DNA of 29,311 nucleotides. Source: JBFMFE01 sp040752295. GTDB taxonomy: Bacteria > UBP15 > UBA6099 > JBFMBQ01. The position numbers were made by a program, and so were the translations under genes. Positions 1-7,940 of the stretch are shown here, in pieces. The notes under the pieces are model-generated. The model was not told the DNA's origin. It did not search any database and saw only the letters and a list, made by a program, of their open reading frames with translations. Every line of letters starts with the position of its first letter. Position 1 is the stretch's first letter. Location: contig JBFMFE010000217.1 of NCBI GenBank assembly GCA_040752295.1, positions 1 to 29,311 on the forward strand, read 5' to 3'.

Positions 1-824
1 CGGCGCGTCGCGGGGGGACGGAGGACGGCGGGACGTGGGCGGCGCTCGCGAAGCCGGCGAGGCGGCTGAAGCCCGGCGCGAGGCTCGCCTGCGAACGCGA
101 CCCCGCCGCCACAGCCGTCGTGATCGGCAGAGGCGGAGACGACGGCGTTCTGCTCGTCAGGATTTTTCCCGGACGGGAGCCGGAAGCGTTCTTCGAGGAA
201 TGCGGGGAGGTCCCGCTTCCACCGTACGTCAGCGAACCGCTCGGCGATCCGGACCGCTATCAGACGGTGTACGCCGCGGTGACCGGCTCCACCGCCGCGC
301 CCACGGCGGGGATGCATTTCACTGCCGCGCTGATGGAAAGGATAAAGGAGCGCGGCTGCGGCTTCGCGCGCGTGACGCTTCACGTCGGTCCCGCCACGTT
401 CCGCCCGATACGATCCGCCGCGGTCGAGGACCATCCCATGCACACGGAATGGTACTCCGTGCCTCTTGAGACCGCGCGGGCGCTCGTCGGCGCGCGGCGC
501 GAGGGGAGGAGGATCGCAGCCGTGGGGACCACCGTCGTGCGCGCGCTCGAGACGTGGGCGGCGGCGCTCGATCCGGACGGCGGCGCCGCGCTCGGCGCCC
601 TCGAACCGCGCCCGGCGCGCGGTTGGACGAACCTCTACATAACGGGGGGTTTCAGGTTCCGCGCCGTTGACGCGCTGCTGACCAATTTTCACCTGCCGCG
701 GTCCACGCTCCTCGTCCTCGTCTCAAGTTTCTGCGGGCGCGAAACACTCTTGAACGCCTACCAGGAAGCGATCCGCGCGGAGTACAGGTTCTACAGTTTC
801 GGCGACGCCATGCTCATTCTGTGA
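1..824 (+). CDS. queA: S-adenosylmethionine:tRNA ribosyltransferase-isomerase (QueA), 5'-truncated by the window
   Basis: QueA transfers and isomerises the ribosyl moiety of SAM onto 7-aminomethyl-7-deazaguanine in tRNA, giving epoxyqueuosine at the wobble position. The reading frame is open from base 3, so the true start lies upstream of the window. Visible family blocks, in order, are a segment ending in LKPGARL, then DRYQTVYA, APTAGMHFT, VTLHVGPATFRPI, MHTEWY, VGTTVVRALE, TNLYITGGFRFR, TNFHLPRSTLL and the C-terminal YRFYSFGDAMLIL, followed by TGA. These match the family through to its normal C-terminus. No frameshift is seen. The next gene starts 43 nt downstream on the same strand. Confidence 0.96.
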   Translation, partial: ARRGGTEDGGTWAALAKPARRLKPGARLACERDPAATAVVIGRGGDDGVLLVRIFPGREPEAFFEECGEVPLPPYVSEPLGDPDRYQTVYAAVTGSTAAPTAGMHFTAALMERIKERGCGFARVTLHVGPATFRPIRSAAVEDHPMHTEWYSVPLETARALVGARREGRRIAAVGTTVVRALETWAAALDPDGGAALGALEPRPARGWTNLYITGGFRFRAVDALLTNFHLPRSTLLVLVSSFCGRETLLNAYQEAIRAEYRFYSFGDAMLIL

Positions 825-867
825 TATATTTACACACGCTGCGGATGCGCTCCGGCGGCGGGAAGGC

Positions 868-2238
868 ATGAGCAACCCCTTTTCAAGACTCGCGATCGCG
901 GTCCACAACAGGATGAGGCGCGCGGTTCAGGGTCCGCCTTTCGACCCGAACGTTTTCCAGATCGTTACTCCGGACGAGGAGATAAACCGACGCCTGCTCG
1001 AGGGGCTGAACCACCTCTCGCGGATGGTCTGTTACCCCGTCGGCTACCGGTTCCGCAGCCGGTGGGTGTCTTCAGTTGAGGGGAAGACGACAGCGAACGC
1101 CCTCGAAACGATACTCGCGTCGCTGACGTTGAGGTATTTCGATCCGCAGCTCGCGCTTGACGCCGTCCGTTGCTTTTTTGTCAACCAGTCGCTCGAGGGC
1201 GTCGTTCCATCGGCTGTAAGCCCGATGAGCGCGTCGTCCGTTCCGTCGGCGCCGCTGCTGCTTCTGCCGGCTCTGAAGTGCTGCGAGACCACGGGCGGCC
1301 GGGATGATCTCGCGTTCTTTTACAACCGCAGCGTCAGGTTCTCCGACTGGCTTTCCGTGCACAAGAAGCGCGAGGACGGACTGTTCCATCCCGGCGGGCG
1401 CGAAGACCTCGCCGAGGGCTTCACCCTGTTCCCTCCCGCGGCGGCGCCGTCCGGGGCGGCTCTCGAAAACCACGTCAGCGCGGCGCTGAACTTCATTATG
1501 GTCTATCATTTCAGGATGATGTCGCTGGCGGCGCGGCGCACCGGCAGTCCCCGCGACGGACGCAAATTCGAGGCGCGCGCAAGGAAGCTCGCGAAGGCGG
1601 TCGTGGACGCCTGCTGGGACGACGCGAGGCGCGATTTTTTCGACGTCACAGATGGAACGCGGGCGGCGGTGTCGTCACCCGCGGCGCTCCTCGCTTTGCC
1701 CGGTGAAGTCGTGGACAGGAAAAAGGCGGAAATTCTCACAGCCAAACTCGAGACCCTCGCGGCGTACAATCCCTCGACTCCGTCAAGGATGCTGTCGCTC
1801 TATCTCCTCCTCGAGGGACTCGGCAAGTACGGTTTCCACGCGGCGGCGTCGAACGCGGCTTCAAACGCCCTCAAAAACGTCGTCCGCTGCCCGAAATCCG
1901 CGCGGAACCTTTTCCTCGCCGCCGCCTCCCTCCCAATTCTCCTCGAAAACGTGATCGGATTCTACAAGTATCACGACCGGTATGTCATCAAGCCCGGGAT
2001 ACCCGATCAGTGGAAGGAGCGCCGGATCGGAATCGTGGACCGCGCCGCGCGGAGGGCGGTGTATCTCGTCCTGCGCGAGACGGGAGCCGTCGAATGCAGG
2101 ATACTTCGCGAGGGCGCCGTCGAGCACGAAGCGGAAATCAGAAACTTCAGTTTCAGGAACTTTGTGTTTTCAGACCGCGCGGCGGGGAACGAAGTCCGGA
2201 ACGTCCCTGACGCCGGAAACCGACGTTATGCGTATTAA
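868..2238 (+). CDS. six-hairpin glycosidase-like protein (GH63/MGH1- or amylo-glucosidase-like)
   Basis: The 456-residue product has no signal peptide and is probably cytoplasmic. The pattern FDPQLALDAVRCFFVNQSLEG, then SAPLLLLPAL, then EDGLFHP, then ENHVSAALNFIMVYHFRMMSLA resembles the alpha/alpha-six-barrel glycosidases of the GH63/mannosylglycerate-hydrolase-like group. The tail around KPGIPDQWKERRIGI resembles the C-terminal beta-sandwich seen in related glucosidases and phosphorylases. The Trp-Asp usually found in the first barrel block is not visible; the position reads roughly EGKTTANALE, so activity is uncertain. ATG 868 has GGAAGG only one base upstream, so the start is not firm. A debranching enzyme lies nearby on the opposite strand, which fits a role in alpha-glucan metabolism, but that is inference. 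Confidence 0.5.
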   Translation: MSNPFSRLAIAVHNRMRRAVQGPPFDPNVFQIVTPDEEINRRLLEGLNHLSRMVCYPVGYRFRSRWVSSVEGKTTANALETILASLTLRYFDPQLALDAVRCFFVNQSLEGVVPSAVSPMSASSVPSAPLLLLPALKCCETTGGRDDLAFFYNRSVRFSDWLSVHKKREDGLFHPGGREDLAEGFTLFPPAAAPSGAALENHVSAALNFIMVYHFRMMSLAARRTGSPRDGRKFEARARKLAKAVVDACWDDARRDFFDVTDGTRAAVSSPAALLALPGEVVDRKKAEILTAKLETLAAYNPSTPSRMLSLYLLLEGLGKYGFHAAASNAASNALKNVVRCPKSARNLFLAAASLPILLENVIGFYKYHDRYVIKPGIPDQWKERRIGIVDRAARRAVYLVLRETGAVECRILREGAVEHEAEIRNFSFRNFVFSDRAAGNEVRNVPDAGNRRYAY

Positions 2239-2342
2239 GGAGTTCATTATACTCGGTGCGTGTGATACTTCCGTCTTATCCCTTCAGGCGCCCTTTGCGA
2301 CTCTGAGTTAATGTGAAGTATTTTGCGCCCGACGTAGTAATT

Positions 2343-2654
2343 TCACGTTCTCAGAGCGATGAACAGTCCGGACAGGACAGCCGTCTGCCCCGCCCAGAAA
2401 ATAAACATCCACTTTATCATTTCCGATTTCGCCTGCGCGATCTTTGTTTCGAGGTCTGATTTCACCTCCGCGATTTTTATTTCGAGGTCTGATTTCACCT
2501 TGGTGAGCCTTCTCTCGAACTTTTCCTCGACGAACACGAGGACGTCCTCTTTCTGTTTATCGTTCGCGACGTTGACAAGCTCAACGAGGGCATCCACGCC
2601 CTCCCCGCCGAGTTTTTCCCTCAATACCTTCGGAGGTTTGAACAGCGCTATCAC
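2343..2654 (-). CDS. small coiled-coil protein with one C-terminal membrane helix
   Basis: The 103-residue protein has three visible parts. The first is a short N-terminal segment, LREKLGGEGVDALVELVN. The second is a charged coiled coil (about residues 40-82) carrying an 11-residue direct repeat, KSDLEIKIAEV / KSDLETKIAQA. The third is a single hydrophobic helix, WMFIFWAGQTAVLSGLFIAL, near the C-terminus. I recognise the layout from a widespread family of small coiled-coil/transmembrane proteins of unknown function, sometimes placed near DUF1640-type proteins. The GTG start at 2654 has a GGAGGT only 2 nt upstream, which is unusually tight. It lies 130 nt downstream of the debranching enzyme on the same strand. 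Confidence 0.6.
   Translation of the reverse strand: MIALFKPPKVLREKLGGEGVDALVELVNVANDKQKEDVLVFVEEKFERRLTKVKSDLEIKIAEVKSDLETKIAQAKSEMIKWMFIFWAGQTAVLSGLFIALRT
2448..2500. repeat. 33-nt tandem repeat inside the coiled-coil gene
   Basis: The 20-base string ttcgaggtctgatttcacct occurs at 2448-2467 and again at 2481-2500, an offset of 33 nt. It encodes consecutive 11-residue coiled-coil units on the minus strand. This keeps frame and implies local duplication within the helix. Confidence 0.85.
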
Positions 2655-2784
2655 GCACCTCCATCGTCTGATTCCACACTGATTTTAGCACGAAAAACCC
2701 GCTCCGTCACGCCGCCGCCGAACCGTACCCGTCCGCACGCGCGCGACCCGATGACGGGGACGCCGCCGCCGCGATTCGGTTTCC

Positions 2785-4824
2785 TCATTTATGCCCGATC
2801 TCCGTCCACACCCTGATCAGTTCCGCCTCGCTCCACGCCTGGGCGAAGCACCCGCGCGGGGCGTGCGGCGCGTCGCCGTCGAATATCTCCGAAACGTGAC
2901 CGATGCACGCAGCCCTCAGGTGCTCCGCGAGCGGCGCCGTCATCTTCTTCGCCCTCGCAAGCGTCTTCGCGTTCCTGCCGTTCACTTTAAGATACGCGGT
3001 GATGAACGGTCCGATCAGCCACGCCCACACCGTGCCGTTGTGATATGCGCCGTCGCGCTCCATCACGCCGCCCTCGTACCTGCCCCTGTACCCTTGCTCC
3101 TCCCGCGCCAGGCTTCTCAGCCCGTACGGCGTAAGGAGATGCTTTTCCACGCACTTCACCACTTTCGCCGCCCTGTCGTCGGGGATAAGCTCGAAGGGAA
3201 GGGAGACCGCGAAGACCTGGTTCGGGCGGATGGAGGAATCCTTCGTCCCGTCGTCGCGAACGACGTCGTACAGGCATTCTTTCGCCGGGTTCCAGAAATT
3301 GGCGTTGAACGCCTCGCGCGCGGCGCGCGCCTCCGCCTCGAAGTTCACGGCTTCGCCGCCCAGGGACTTCATGATCGCTCCCGCCGCCGAAAGGGCGTTG
3401 TACCACAGGGCGTTGACCTCCACCGCCATGCCGTGCCGCGGCGTGAACACAACGCCGCCCGCCTTCGCGTCCATCCACGTGAGCTGCGTTTCCGGCGACC
3501 CGGCGGCGAGCAGTCCCGACGGATGAAGCCCGATCCCGTACCTCGTTCCCGCCGTGTAGTGGTCGAGGACGTCAACGATCGCCGGCGCCAGCTTCTCCCC
3601 CAGCGCGGGATCGTCCTTCCGGCGTTTCCAGTACTCGAAGCACGCGAGCACGAACCACAGCGAGGCGTCCACGGAATTGTAGAGCGGCTCGTCGCGCCCG
3701 CTGAAACAGTTCGGTATCATCCCCTCGCTGACGTGCGCGGCGAACGTGACCAGCGCCTCGCGGGCGTCCTCGAGGCGGTTCGTGCACAACAGCAGTCCCG
3801 GAAGCGAGACCATCGCGTCGCGCCCCCAGTCGTTGAACCACGGGTAACCCGCGACGATGCTCGTCCCGGCGTCGCCGCGCCTCACAACGAACGCGTCGGC
3901 GGACGCCGCGAGGCGGCGCGCCCACGCCGGGGCGGCGCTCGACTCCCGCGCCTGCTCGGCACGGCGGCGCAGTTCCTTTTCCATCAGCGTTCCGACCACC
4001 GTCTCGAGCGGCATGATTTCCCTCGAATGGTCAATCCGCATCGGTTTTTTCTCCACCGCCGCGAGTATCAGCCCATCGCCGTTTTCGAACCGGTGGACTA
4101 ATTCGCCGGGCGAGAACAGGTCCTCCCGGCAGTCGAGTCCCCTTTCGAGTTCGCGCGGGTACTCGAAGTTCCTGTACCAGTGCGCGCCCGGAACGAACCC
4201 CCATCCGTTGTGGTGGATGAAAAGCGCGGGGAGGGAACCGTACAACCGAAGCGAAATGTAGTTTTTCGCCGCCCTCGGTTCCGTCGCCGCGTCCGCGTTT
4301 TCGCGCGTCGTTTCGTGTTCGCCGCGGAACGCAACGAAGGGACGCGCCCTCAGCAGCGCCCCGGCGCGCTCTTTTTCCGACGGCTTCCTTCCCTTCGCGT
4401 TCTTGAGGGAATACTCGACCACCACCGCCTGCCTTCCGTGCGGCATGAACACCTTTTTTTCGAGAACGTACCCCCCCGCGGAGAACACCGCCCGCGGGAA
4501 CGGGTCGAGGTGAAACTCCCTCAGATGCGCGTAACCCCGCGGGGAGACCGCGCCGGGGTACAGGTTCGTGCCCAGCTCGAATTCGCCGCCGGGAGTGACG
4601 AGCGTCTCGTCCAGCTTCGAGAGGAAGAGGAAACGGTTCACCGGCGGCGACAGCGGCGCCGCGAGCAGCCCGTGGTACTTGCGCGTGTTCAGACCGCAGA
4701 CGGTCGAGCAGGCGTATCCGCCCAGTCCGTTCGTCTCGAGCCATTCGAGCGCGGAGACGTCGTCGAGTTCGGGGTGTTCCCCGAATTTGAAGCGCAGTTC
4801 CGGGCGGGGGCTTGTCGCCGGCAT
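2785..4824 (-). CDS. glycogen debranching enzyme, amylo-alpha-1,6-glucosidase type (GH133)
   Basis: The enzyme should hydrolyse alpha-1,6 branches of glycogen or limit dextrins in the cytoplasm. The 679-residue protein shows the bacterial GDE N-terminal domain (about 20-235: EWLETNGLGGYACSTVCG, NTRKYHGLL, LSKLDETL). The (alpha/alpha)6 catalytic domain follows (about 300-670), with GYPWFNDWGRDAMVSLPGLLL near residue 325, GLLAAGSPETQLTWMDAK, RPNQVFAVSLPFELI and NGTVWAWLIGPFITAYLK near 595. Its length is normal for the family. The gene starts 10 nt after the eno stop codon and has no convincing Shine-Dalgarno, so its translation may depend on eno. Co-transcription would link glycogen breakdown to glycolysis. 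That link is inference; the family assignment is firm. Confidence 0.93.
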   Translation of the reverse strand: MPATSPRPELRFKFGEHPELDDVSALEWLETNGLGGYACSTVCGLNTRKYHGLLAAPLSPPVNRFLFLSKLDETLVTPGGEFELGTNLYPGAVSPRGYAHLREFHLDPFPRAVFSAGGYVLEKKVFMPHGRQAVVVEYSLKNAKGRKPSEKERAGALLRARPFVAFRGEHETTRENADAATEPRAAKNYISLRLYGSLPALFIHHNGWGFVPGAHWYRNFEYPRELERGLDCREDLFSPGELVHRFENGDGLILAAVEKKPMRIDHSREIMPLETVVGTLMEKELRRRAEQARESSAAPAWARRLAASADAFVVRRGDAGTSIVAGYPWFNDWGRDAMVSLPGLLLCTNRLEDAREALVTFAAHVSEGMIPNCFSGRDEPLYNSVDASLWFVLACFEYWKRRKDDPALGEKLAPAIVDVLDHYTAGTRYGIGLHPSGLLAAGSPETQLTWMDAKAGGVVFTPRHGMAVEVNALWYNALSAAGAIMKSLGGEAVNFEAEARAAREAFNANFWNPAKECLYDVVRDDGTKDSSIRPNQVFAVSLPFELIPDDRAAKVVKCVEKHLLTPYGLRSLAREEQGYRGRYEGGVMERDGAYHNGTVWAWLIGPFITAYLKVNGRNAKTLARAKKMTAPLAEHLRAACIGHVSEIFDGDAPHAPRGCFAQAWSEAELIRVWTEIGHK

Positions 4825-4834
4825 CGGGGGTTAG

Positions 4835-6214
4835 TCAGCCTTTGCGTCCGGCGAAGACCTCGATGCCGCGGAAGACGGGCGTCTCGATGCTCTCCTCGAT
4901 GCGCAGAAGCTGGTTGTACTTGGCGATCCGGTCGGTGCGCGACAGCGAGCCTGTTTTGATCTGCCCCGCGTTGACGGCGACCGCGATGTCGGAGATCGTG
5001 GTGTCCTCCGTTTCGCCGGAACGGTGCGAGATCACGGTCGTGTACCCGGCGCGTTTCGCCATGTTCACCGCCTCGAGCGTCTCCGTCAGCGTTCCGATCT
5101 GGTTCACCTTTATCAGGATGGAGTTGGCGCAGCCTTCAGCGATGCCTTTTTCGAGCAGCCTTGTGTTGGTGACGAAGACGTCGTCGCCCACGAGCTGCAT
5201 CCTGCCGCCGAGCGCCGCCGTCAGCGCCTTCCATCCCTTCCAATCGTTCTCGCCCATGCCGTCCTCGATTGAAACGATGGGATATTTGTCCACCCACCGT
5301 GTGAAGAAGTCCACCATCTCCCCGGAGGTTTTTTCGGGTTTCTTTTCGGCTTTAAGCACGTATCTGCCGTTTTTGAAGAGCGTGCTCGCCGCCGGGTCGA
5401 GGGCGATGAAGACGTCCTTTCCCGGCTCGTACCCGGCTTTTTCGACGGCTTCGATTATGAGCTGGAGGGGTTCCTCGTTCGTTTTGAGGTCGGGGGCGAA
5501 ACCGCCCTCGTCGCCGACGCCGGTGGAGAGTCCGCGTTTCTTCAGGACGCTCCTGAGGGCGTGGAAGGTCTCCGCCCCCGTTTGCAGCGCCTGCGAAAAG
5601 CTCTTCGCGCCCGCGGGCACGATCATGTACTCCTGAAAGTCAACGTTGTTGTCGGCGTGCTCCCCGCCGTTTATGACGTTCATCATCGGCACGGGAAGCT
5701 CCGTTGCCAGCATCCCGCCCAGGTAGCGGTAAAGGGGGAGGTTCAGCCCGTTCGCCGCCGCCCTTGCAACGGCGAGGGAGACGCCCAGTATCGCGTTCGC
5801 CCCCAGGCGCGACTTGTTTTCCGTGCCGTCCAGTTCGATCATCAGCCGGTCAATGAGCGTCTGATCGAGCGCGCTCAACCCCGCCACCTCGCCGCTGATC
5901 TCGAAGATCACGTTGTGCACGGCTTTCATCGTGCCCCTGCCGCCGAAGCGCCTGCGGTCCGCGTCGCGCAGCTCTATCGCCTCGCGTTCGCCGGTGGATG
6001 CGCCGGACGGCACTATCGCCCGCCCCATGCCCCCGCCGGCGAGCCTCACTTCCACCTCGACCGTCGGGTTGCCGCGCGAGTCAAGCACCTCGCGCGCCCA
6101 CACGCTCACTATGTCCAGGTCGTCCGCCCCCGGCTCAATCCAGCCCCCGGGAAACGTCTCGGGCATCTCGAGCGCCCCGGCGTTCTCTTCTTTCCCTTTT
6201 TTCCTTTTAGCCAT
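4835..6214 (-). CDS. eno: enolase with an N-terminal extension of about 30 residues
   Basis: Enolase converts 2-phosphoglycerate to phosphoenolpyruvate in glycolysis. Conserved blocks are REVLDSRGNPTVE (41-53), the GAST loop (71-74), GGEHADNNVDFQEYMI, GDEGGFAPDL, ALDPAAS, SIEDG, GDDVFVTN, LIKVNQIGTLTET and SHRSGETEDTTISDIAVA. Substrate and Mg-binding positions look intact. The protein is 459 residues long, against about 430 for the family. The surplus is a charged N-terminal tail beginning MAKRKKGKEE. The upstream ATG is supported by a GGGGGAGA Shine-Dalgarno, so the tail is probably real. A promoter-like sequence lies at 6350-6322. The debranching enzyme follows 10 nt after the stop. Confidence 0.97.
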   Translation of the reverse strand: MAKRKKGKEENAGALEMPETFPGGWIEPGADDLDIVSVWAREVLDSRGNPTVEVEVRLAGGGMGRAIVPSGASTGEREAIELRDADRRRFGGRGTMKAVHNVIFEISGEVAGLSALDQTLIDRLMIELDGTENKSRLGANAILGVSLAVARAAANGLNLPLYRYLGGMLATELPVPMMNVINGGEHADNNVDFQEYMIVPAGAKSFSQALQTGAETFHALRSVLKKRGLSTGVGDEGGFAPDLKTNEEPLQLIIEAVEKAGYEPGKDVFIALDPAASTLFKNGRYVLKAEKKPEKTSGEMVDFFTRWVDKYPIVSIEDGMGENDWKGWKALTAALGGRMQLVGDDVFVTNTRLLEKGIAEGCANSILIKVNQIGTLTETLEAVNMAKRAGYTTVISHRSGETEDTTISDIAVAVNAGQIKTGSLSRTDRIAKYNQLLRIEESIETPVFRGIEVFAGRKG

Positions 6215-6321
6215 GTCTCTCCCCCGTTCCGTCCCCGCCGGCTCCCGGACCGAAAGCCGTCACGCCGGTTAAAACCGCCGCCCGCCTTCGTCCGGTGACC
6301 GGGGTTTCGTTCGAGGAATGT

Positions 6322-6350
6322 ATATTAGCACGCCGCCGCGCGGGGTTCAA
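6322..6350 (-). promoter_or_regulatory. sigma-70-like promoter for eno
   Basis: On the minus strand TTGAAC (6350-6345) is followed by a 17-nt spacer and TAATAT (6327-6322), preceded by TG to give an extended -10 (TGCTAATAT). It sits about 110 nt upstream of the eno ATG. Confidence 0.55.
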
Positions 6351-6563
6351 CACGCGGCAGGAGGAGTCCGGCGGCGGCGGTGATTCTGAATTTTTTCTTC
6401 CCGCAGCCGCGATTTCGCCCGACCGGAAAATCCTGTAAAATTCCACGGTCGGTTCCGAACGACCGTTCAGCGCCGGCGGGATGACCGGGCTTTGCGCCGG
6501 GCGATGGAATTTCCCGCGTTCCGCGAACGGTCACGGCGGAAATCACGAGCCGGGAGGTATGCG

Positions 6564-7895
6564 ATGATCGGATGTCACACGGGAAGATTTTTCCAGGTGA
6601 CCGTTTCCGGCGGTTCATATCAGGAAGGGCTGTGCGCGATAGTGCAGGGCGTCCCGCCCGGAATGCTTATCACCGAACAGGAAATTTACTCGTTCATGCT
6701 GCTGAGAAAGCCGGGCGCGGACGAGCTTTCATCGCCGCGAAAGGAACCGGACCTGCCCGTGATTTTCACCGGAGTCAACGCCGATGACACTATCGAGGGC
6801 GCCGGAAACAGGAACCGCACGAACGGCACGCCGCTGACGGTCCTCATACCCAACCTCGACCGGCATTTCGAGCACGTCAGGCAGTACCAGGACACGAACC
6901 GCACGCCGCGTCCGGGGCACGCTTCCTATGCCTCCTTCATGAAGTACGGTCCCGACGACGACGCCATCGGCGCGGGTTTTTTCAGCGGCAGGTACACCGC
7001 GCCGGTCGTGGCTGCGGGCGCCGTCGCGGGGAAAATCCTCGAAAAATGCGGCGTAAAGGTCTTCTCGTTCATCAAGGAGCTTGCGGGCGTGAAGTCGGGC
7101 GCCGTGGATCATGACGCCGCATTCTCCCACGCTGCGAACTTCAAGCGCATGAGGCGGGACTACGATCCATTTTACAGGGAGATTTACATGTCGGGACGGG
7201 TCGCCCCGGAAATGCGCTTTCTCGAAAAGATGCGCGTTTTCGCCGGGATAGAAAAGGAGATTGACGCCATCCGCGCGAAAGCACCGAAGGTCGTCCCCGC
7301 GGAGGTCAGGGAAAAATACGGCGTCCACCCGGTCGTCAACTGCCCCGACCTCGAAGCCGCCGGCGCGATGCTCGAGGCGTGCAGCCGCATCGCGGCGGCG
7401 GGCGACTCCGCCGGCGGGGTCATCGAGGTGATAGTCCTCGGCGCCCCGGCGGGACTCGGCGAGCCGGTCTTCAACAAGCTCGACGCCGAGCTTGCCCGCA
7501 TGATGGGCATCGGCGCCGTCAAGGGCGTGGAAATCGGGGCTGGCTTCGCCGTCAGGGACATGACCGGCAGCGAGAACAACGACCAGATGCGCGCCGACGA
7601 TGGAAAAGTGATTTTCGAGTCAAACAACGCCGGGGGCGTCACCGGCGGGCTTGCCACCGGACAGCCAATCGTCGCGCGCATCACCGTGAAACCCACTCCC
7701 ACGATAAACAAACCGCAGAGAACCATAGACAAGTACACCCTCGAAAACAGGGAACTGTCGGCGATAACAAGGCGCGACCCCACAATCGTCGCAAGAATAT
7801 GGCCCGTGGCGGAAAGCTGCGCGGCGATGACGATACTGGATCACCTGATGGCGCACTACGGCTACCAGGAGCTTGTCAGGAAGGTACGGGAATAA
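6564..7895 (+). CDS. divergent chorismate synthase homologue lacking the first catalytic His
   Basis: Chorismate synthase eliminates phosphate from EPSP using reduced FMN. The 443-residue protein retains LLRKPG (47-51), PRKEPD (58-63), NGTPLTVLIPN, RPGHAS (His119), KYG, VAAGAVAGKIL, GDSAGGVIEVIVLGAPAGLGEPVF, GVEIGAGF, GSENNDQM, SNNAGGVTGG and RRDPTIVARIWP. The N-terminal GESHG signature is absent: the aligned residues read GGSYQ (16-20), so Tyr19 replaces the invariant His. SARET is altered to SGRYT. There are insertions of about 14 residues (near 72-85) and about 40 residues (near 205-245). ATG 6564 is chosen because GGGAGGT lies 5 nt upstream; a TTG 72 nt further upstream is less likely. 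It may be a neofunctionalised or inactive paralogue rather than the pathway enzyme. Confidence 0.82.
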   Translation: MIGCHTGRFFQVTVSGGSYQEGLCAIVQGVPPGMLITEQEIYSFMLLRKPGADELSSPRKEPDLPVIFTGVNADDTIEGAGNRNRTNGTPLTVLIPNLDRHFEHVRQYQDTNRTPRPGHASYASFMKYGPDDDAIGAGFFSGRYTAPVVAAGAVAGKILEKCGVKVFSFIKELAGVKSGAVDHDAAFSHAANFKRMRRDYDPFYREIYMSGRVAPEMRFLEKMRVFAGIEKEIDAIRAKAPKVVPAEVREKYGVHPVVNCPDLEAAGAMLEACSRIAAAGDSAGGVIEVIVLGAPAGLGEPVFNKLDAELARMMGIGAVKGVEIGAGFAVRDMTGSENNDQMRADDGKVIFESNNAGGVTGGLATGQPIVARITVKPTPTINKPQRTIDKYTLENRELSAITRRDPTIVARIWPVAESCAAMTILDHLMAHYGYQELVRKVRE

Positions 7896-7910
7896 GAGCC
7901 GCGGCGCGCG

Positions 7911-7929
7911 GCGGCTTCGCCGCTCTTTT
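7911..7929 (+). terminator. probable intrinsic terminator after the chorismate-synthase-like gene
   Basis: The hairpin GCGGC-TTC-GCCGC (7911-7923) is followed by TCTTTT. It lies between the convergent genes ending at 7895 and 7941. The stem is short and the U-run is interrupted. Confidence 0.5.
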
Positions 7930-7940
7930 CCGCCCGGCGG

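Noticed and set aside
2791..4101. 436-codon plus-strand frame
   Set aside because: It is antisense to the debranching enzyme, Arg/Pro/Val-rich, with no recognisable domain.
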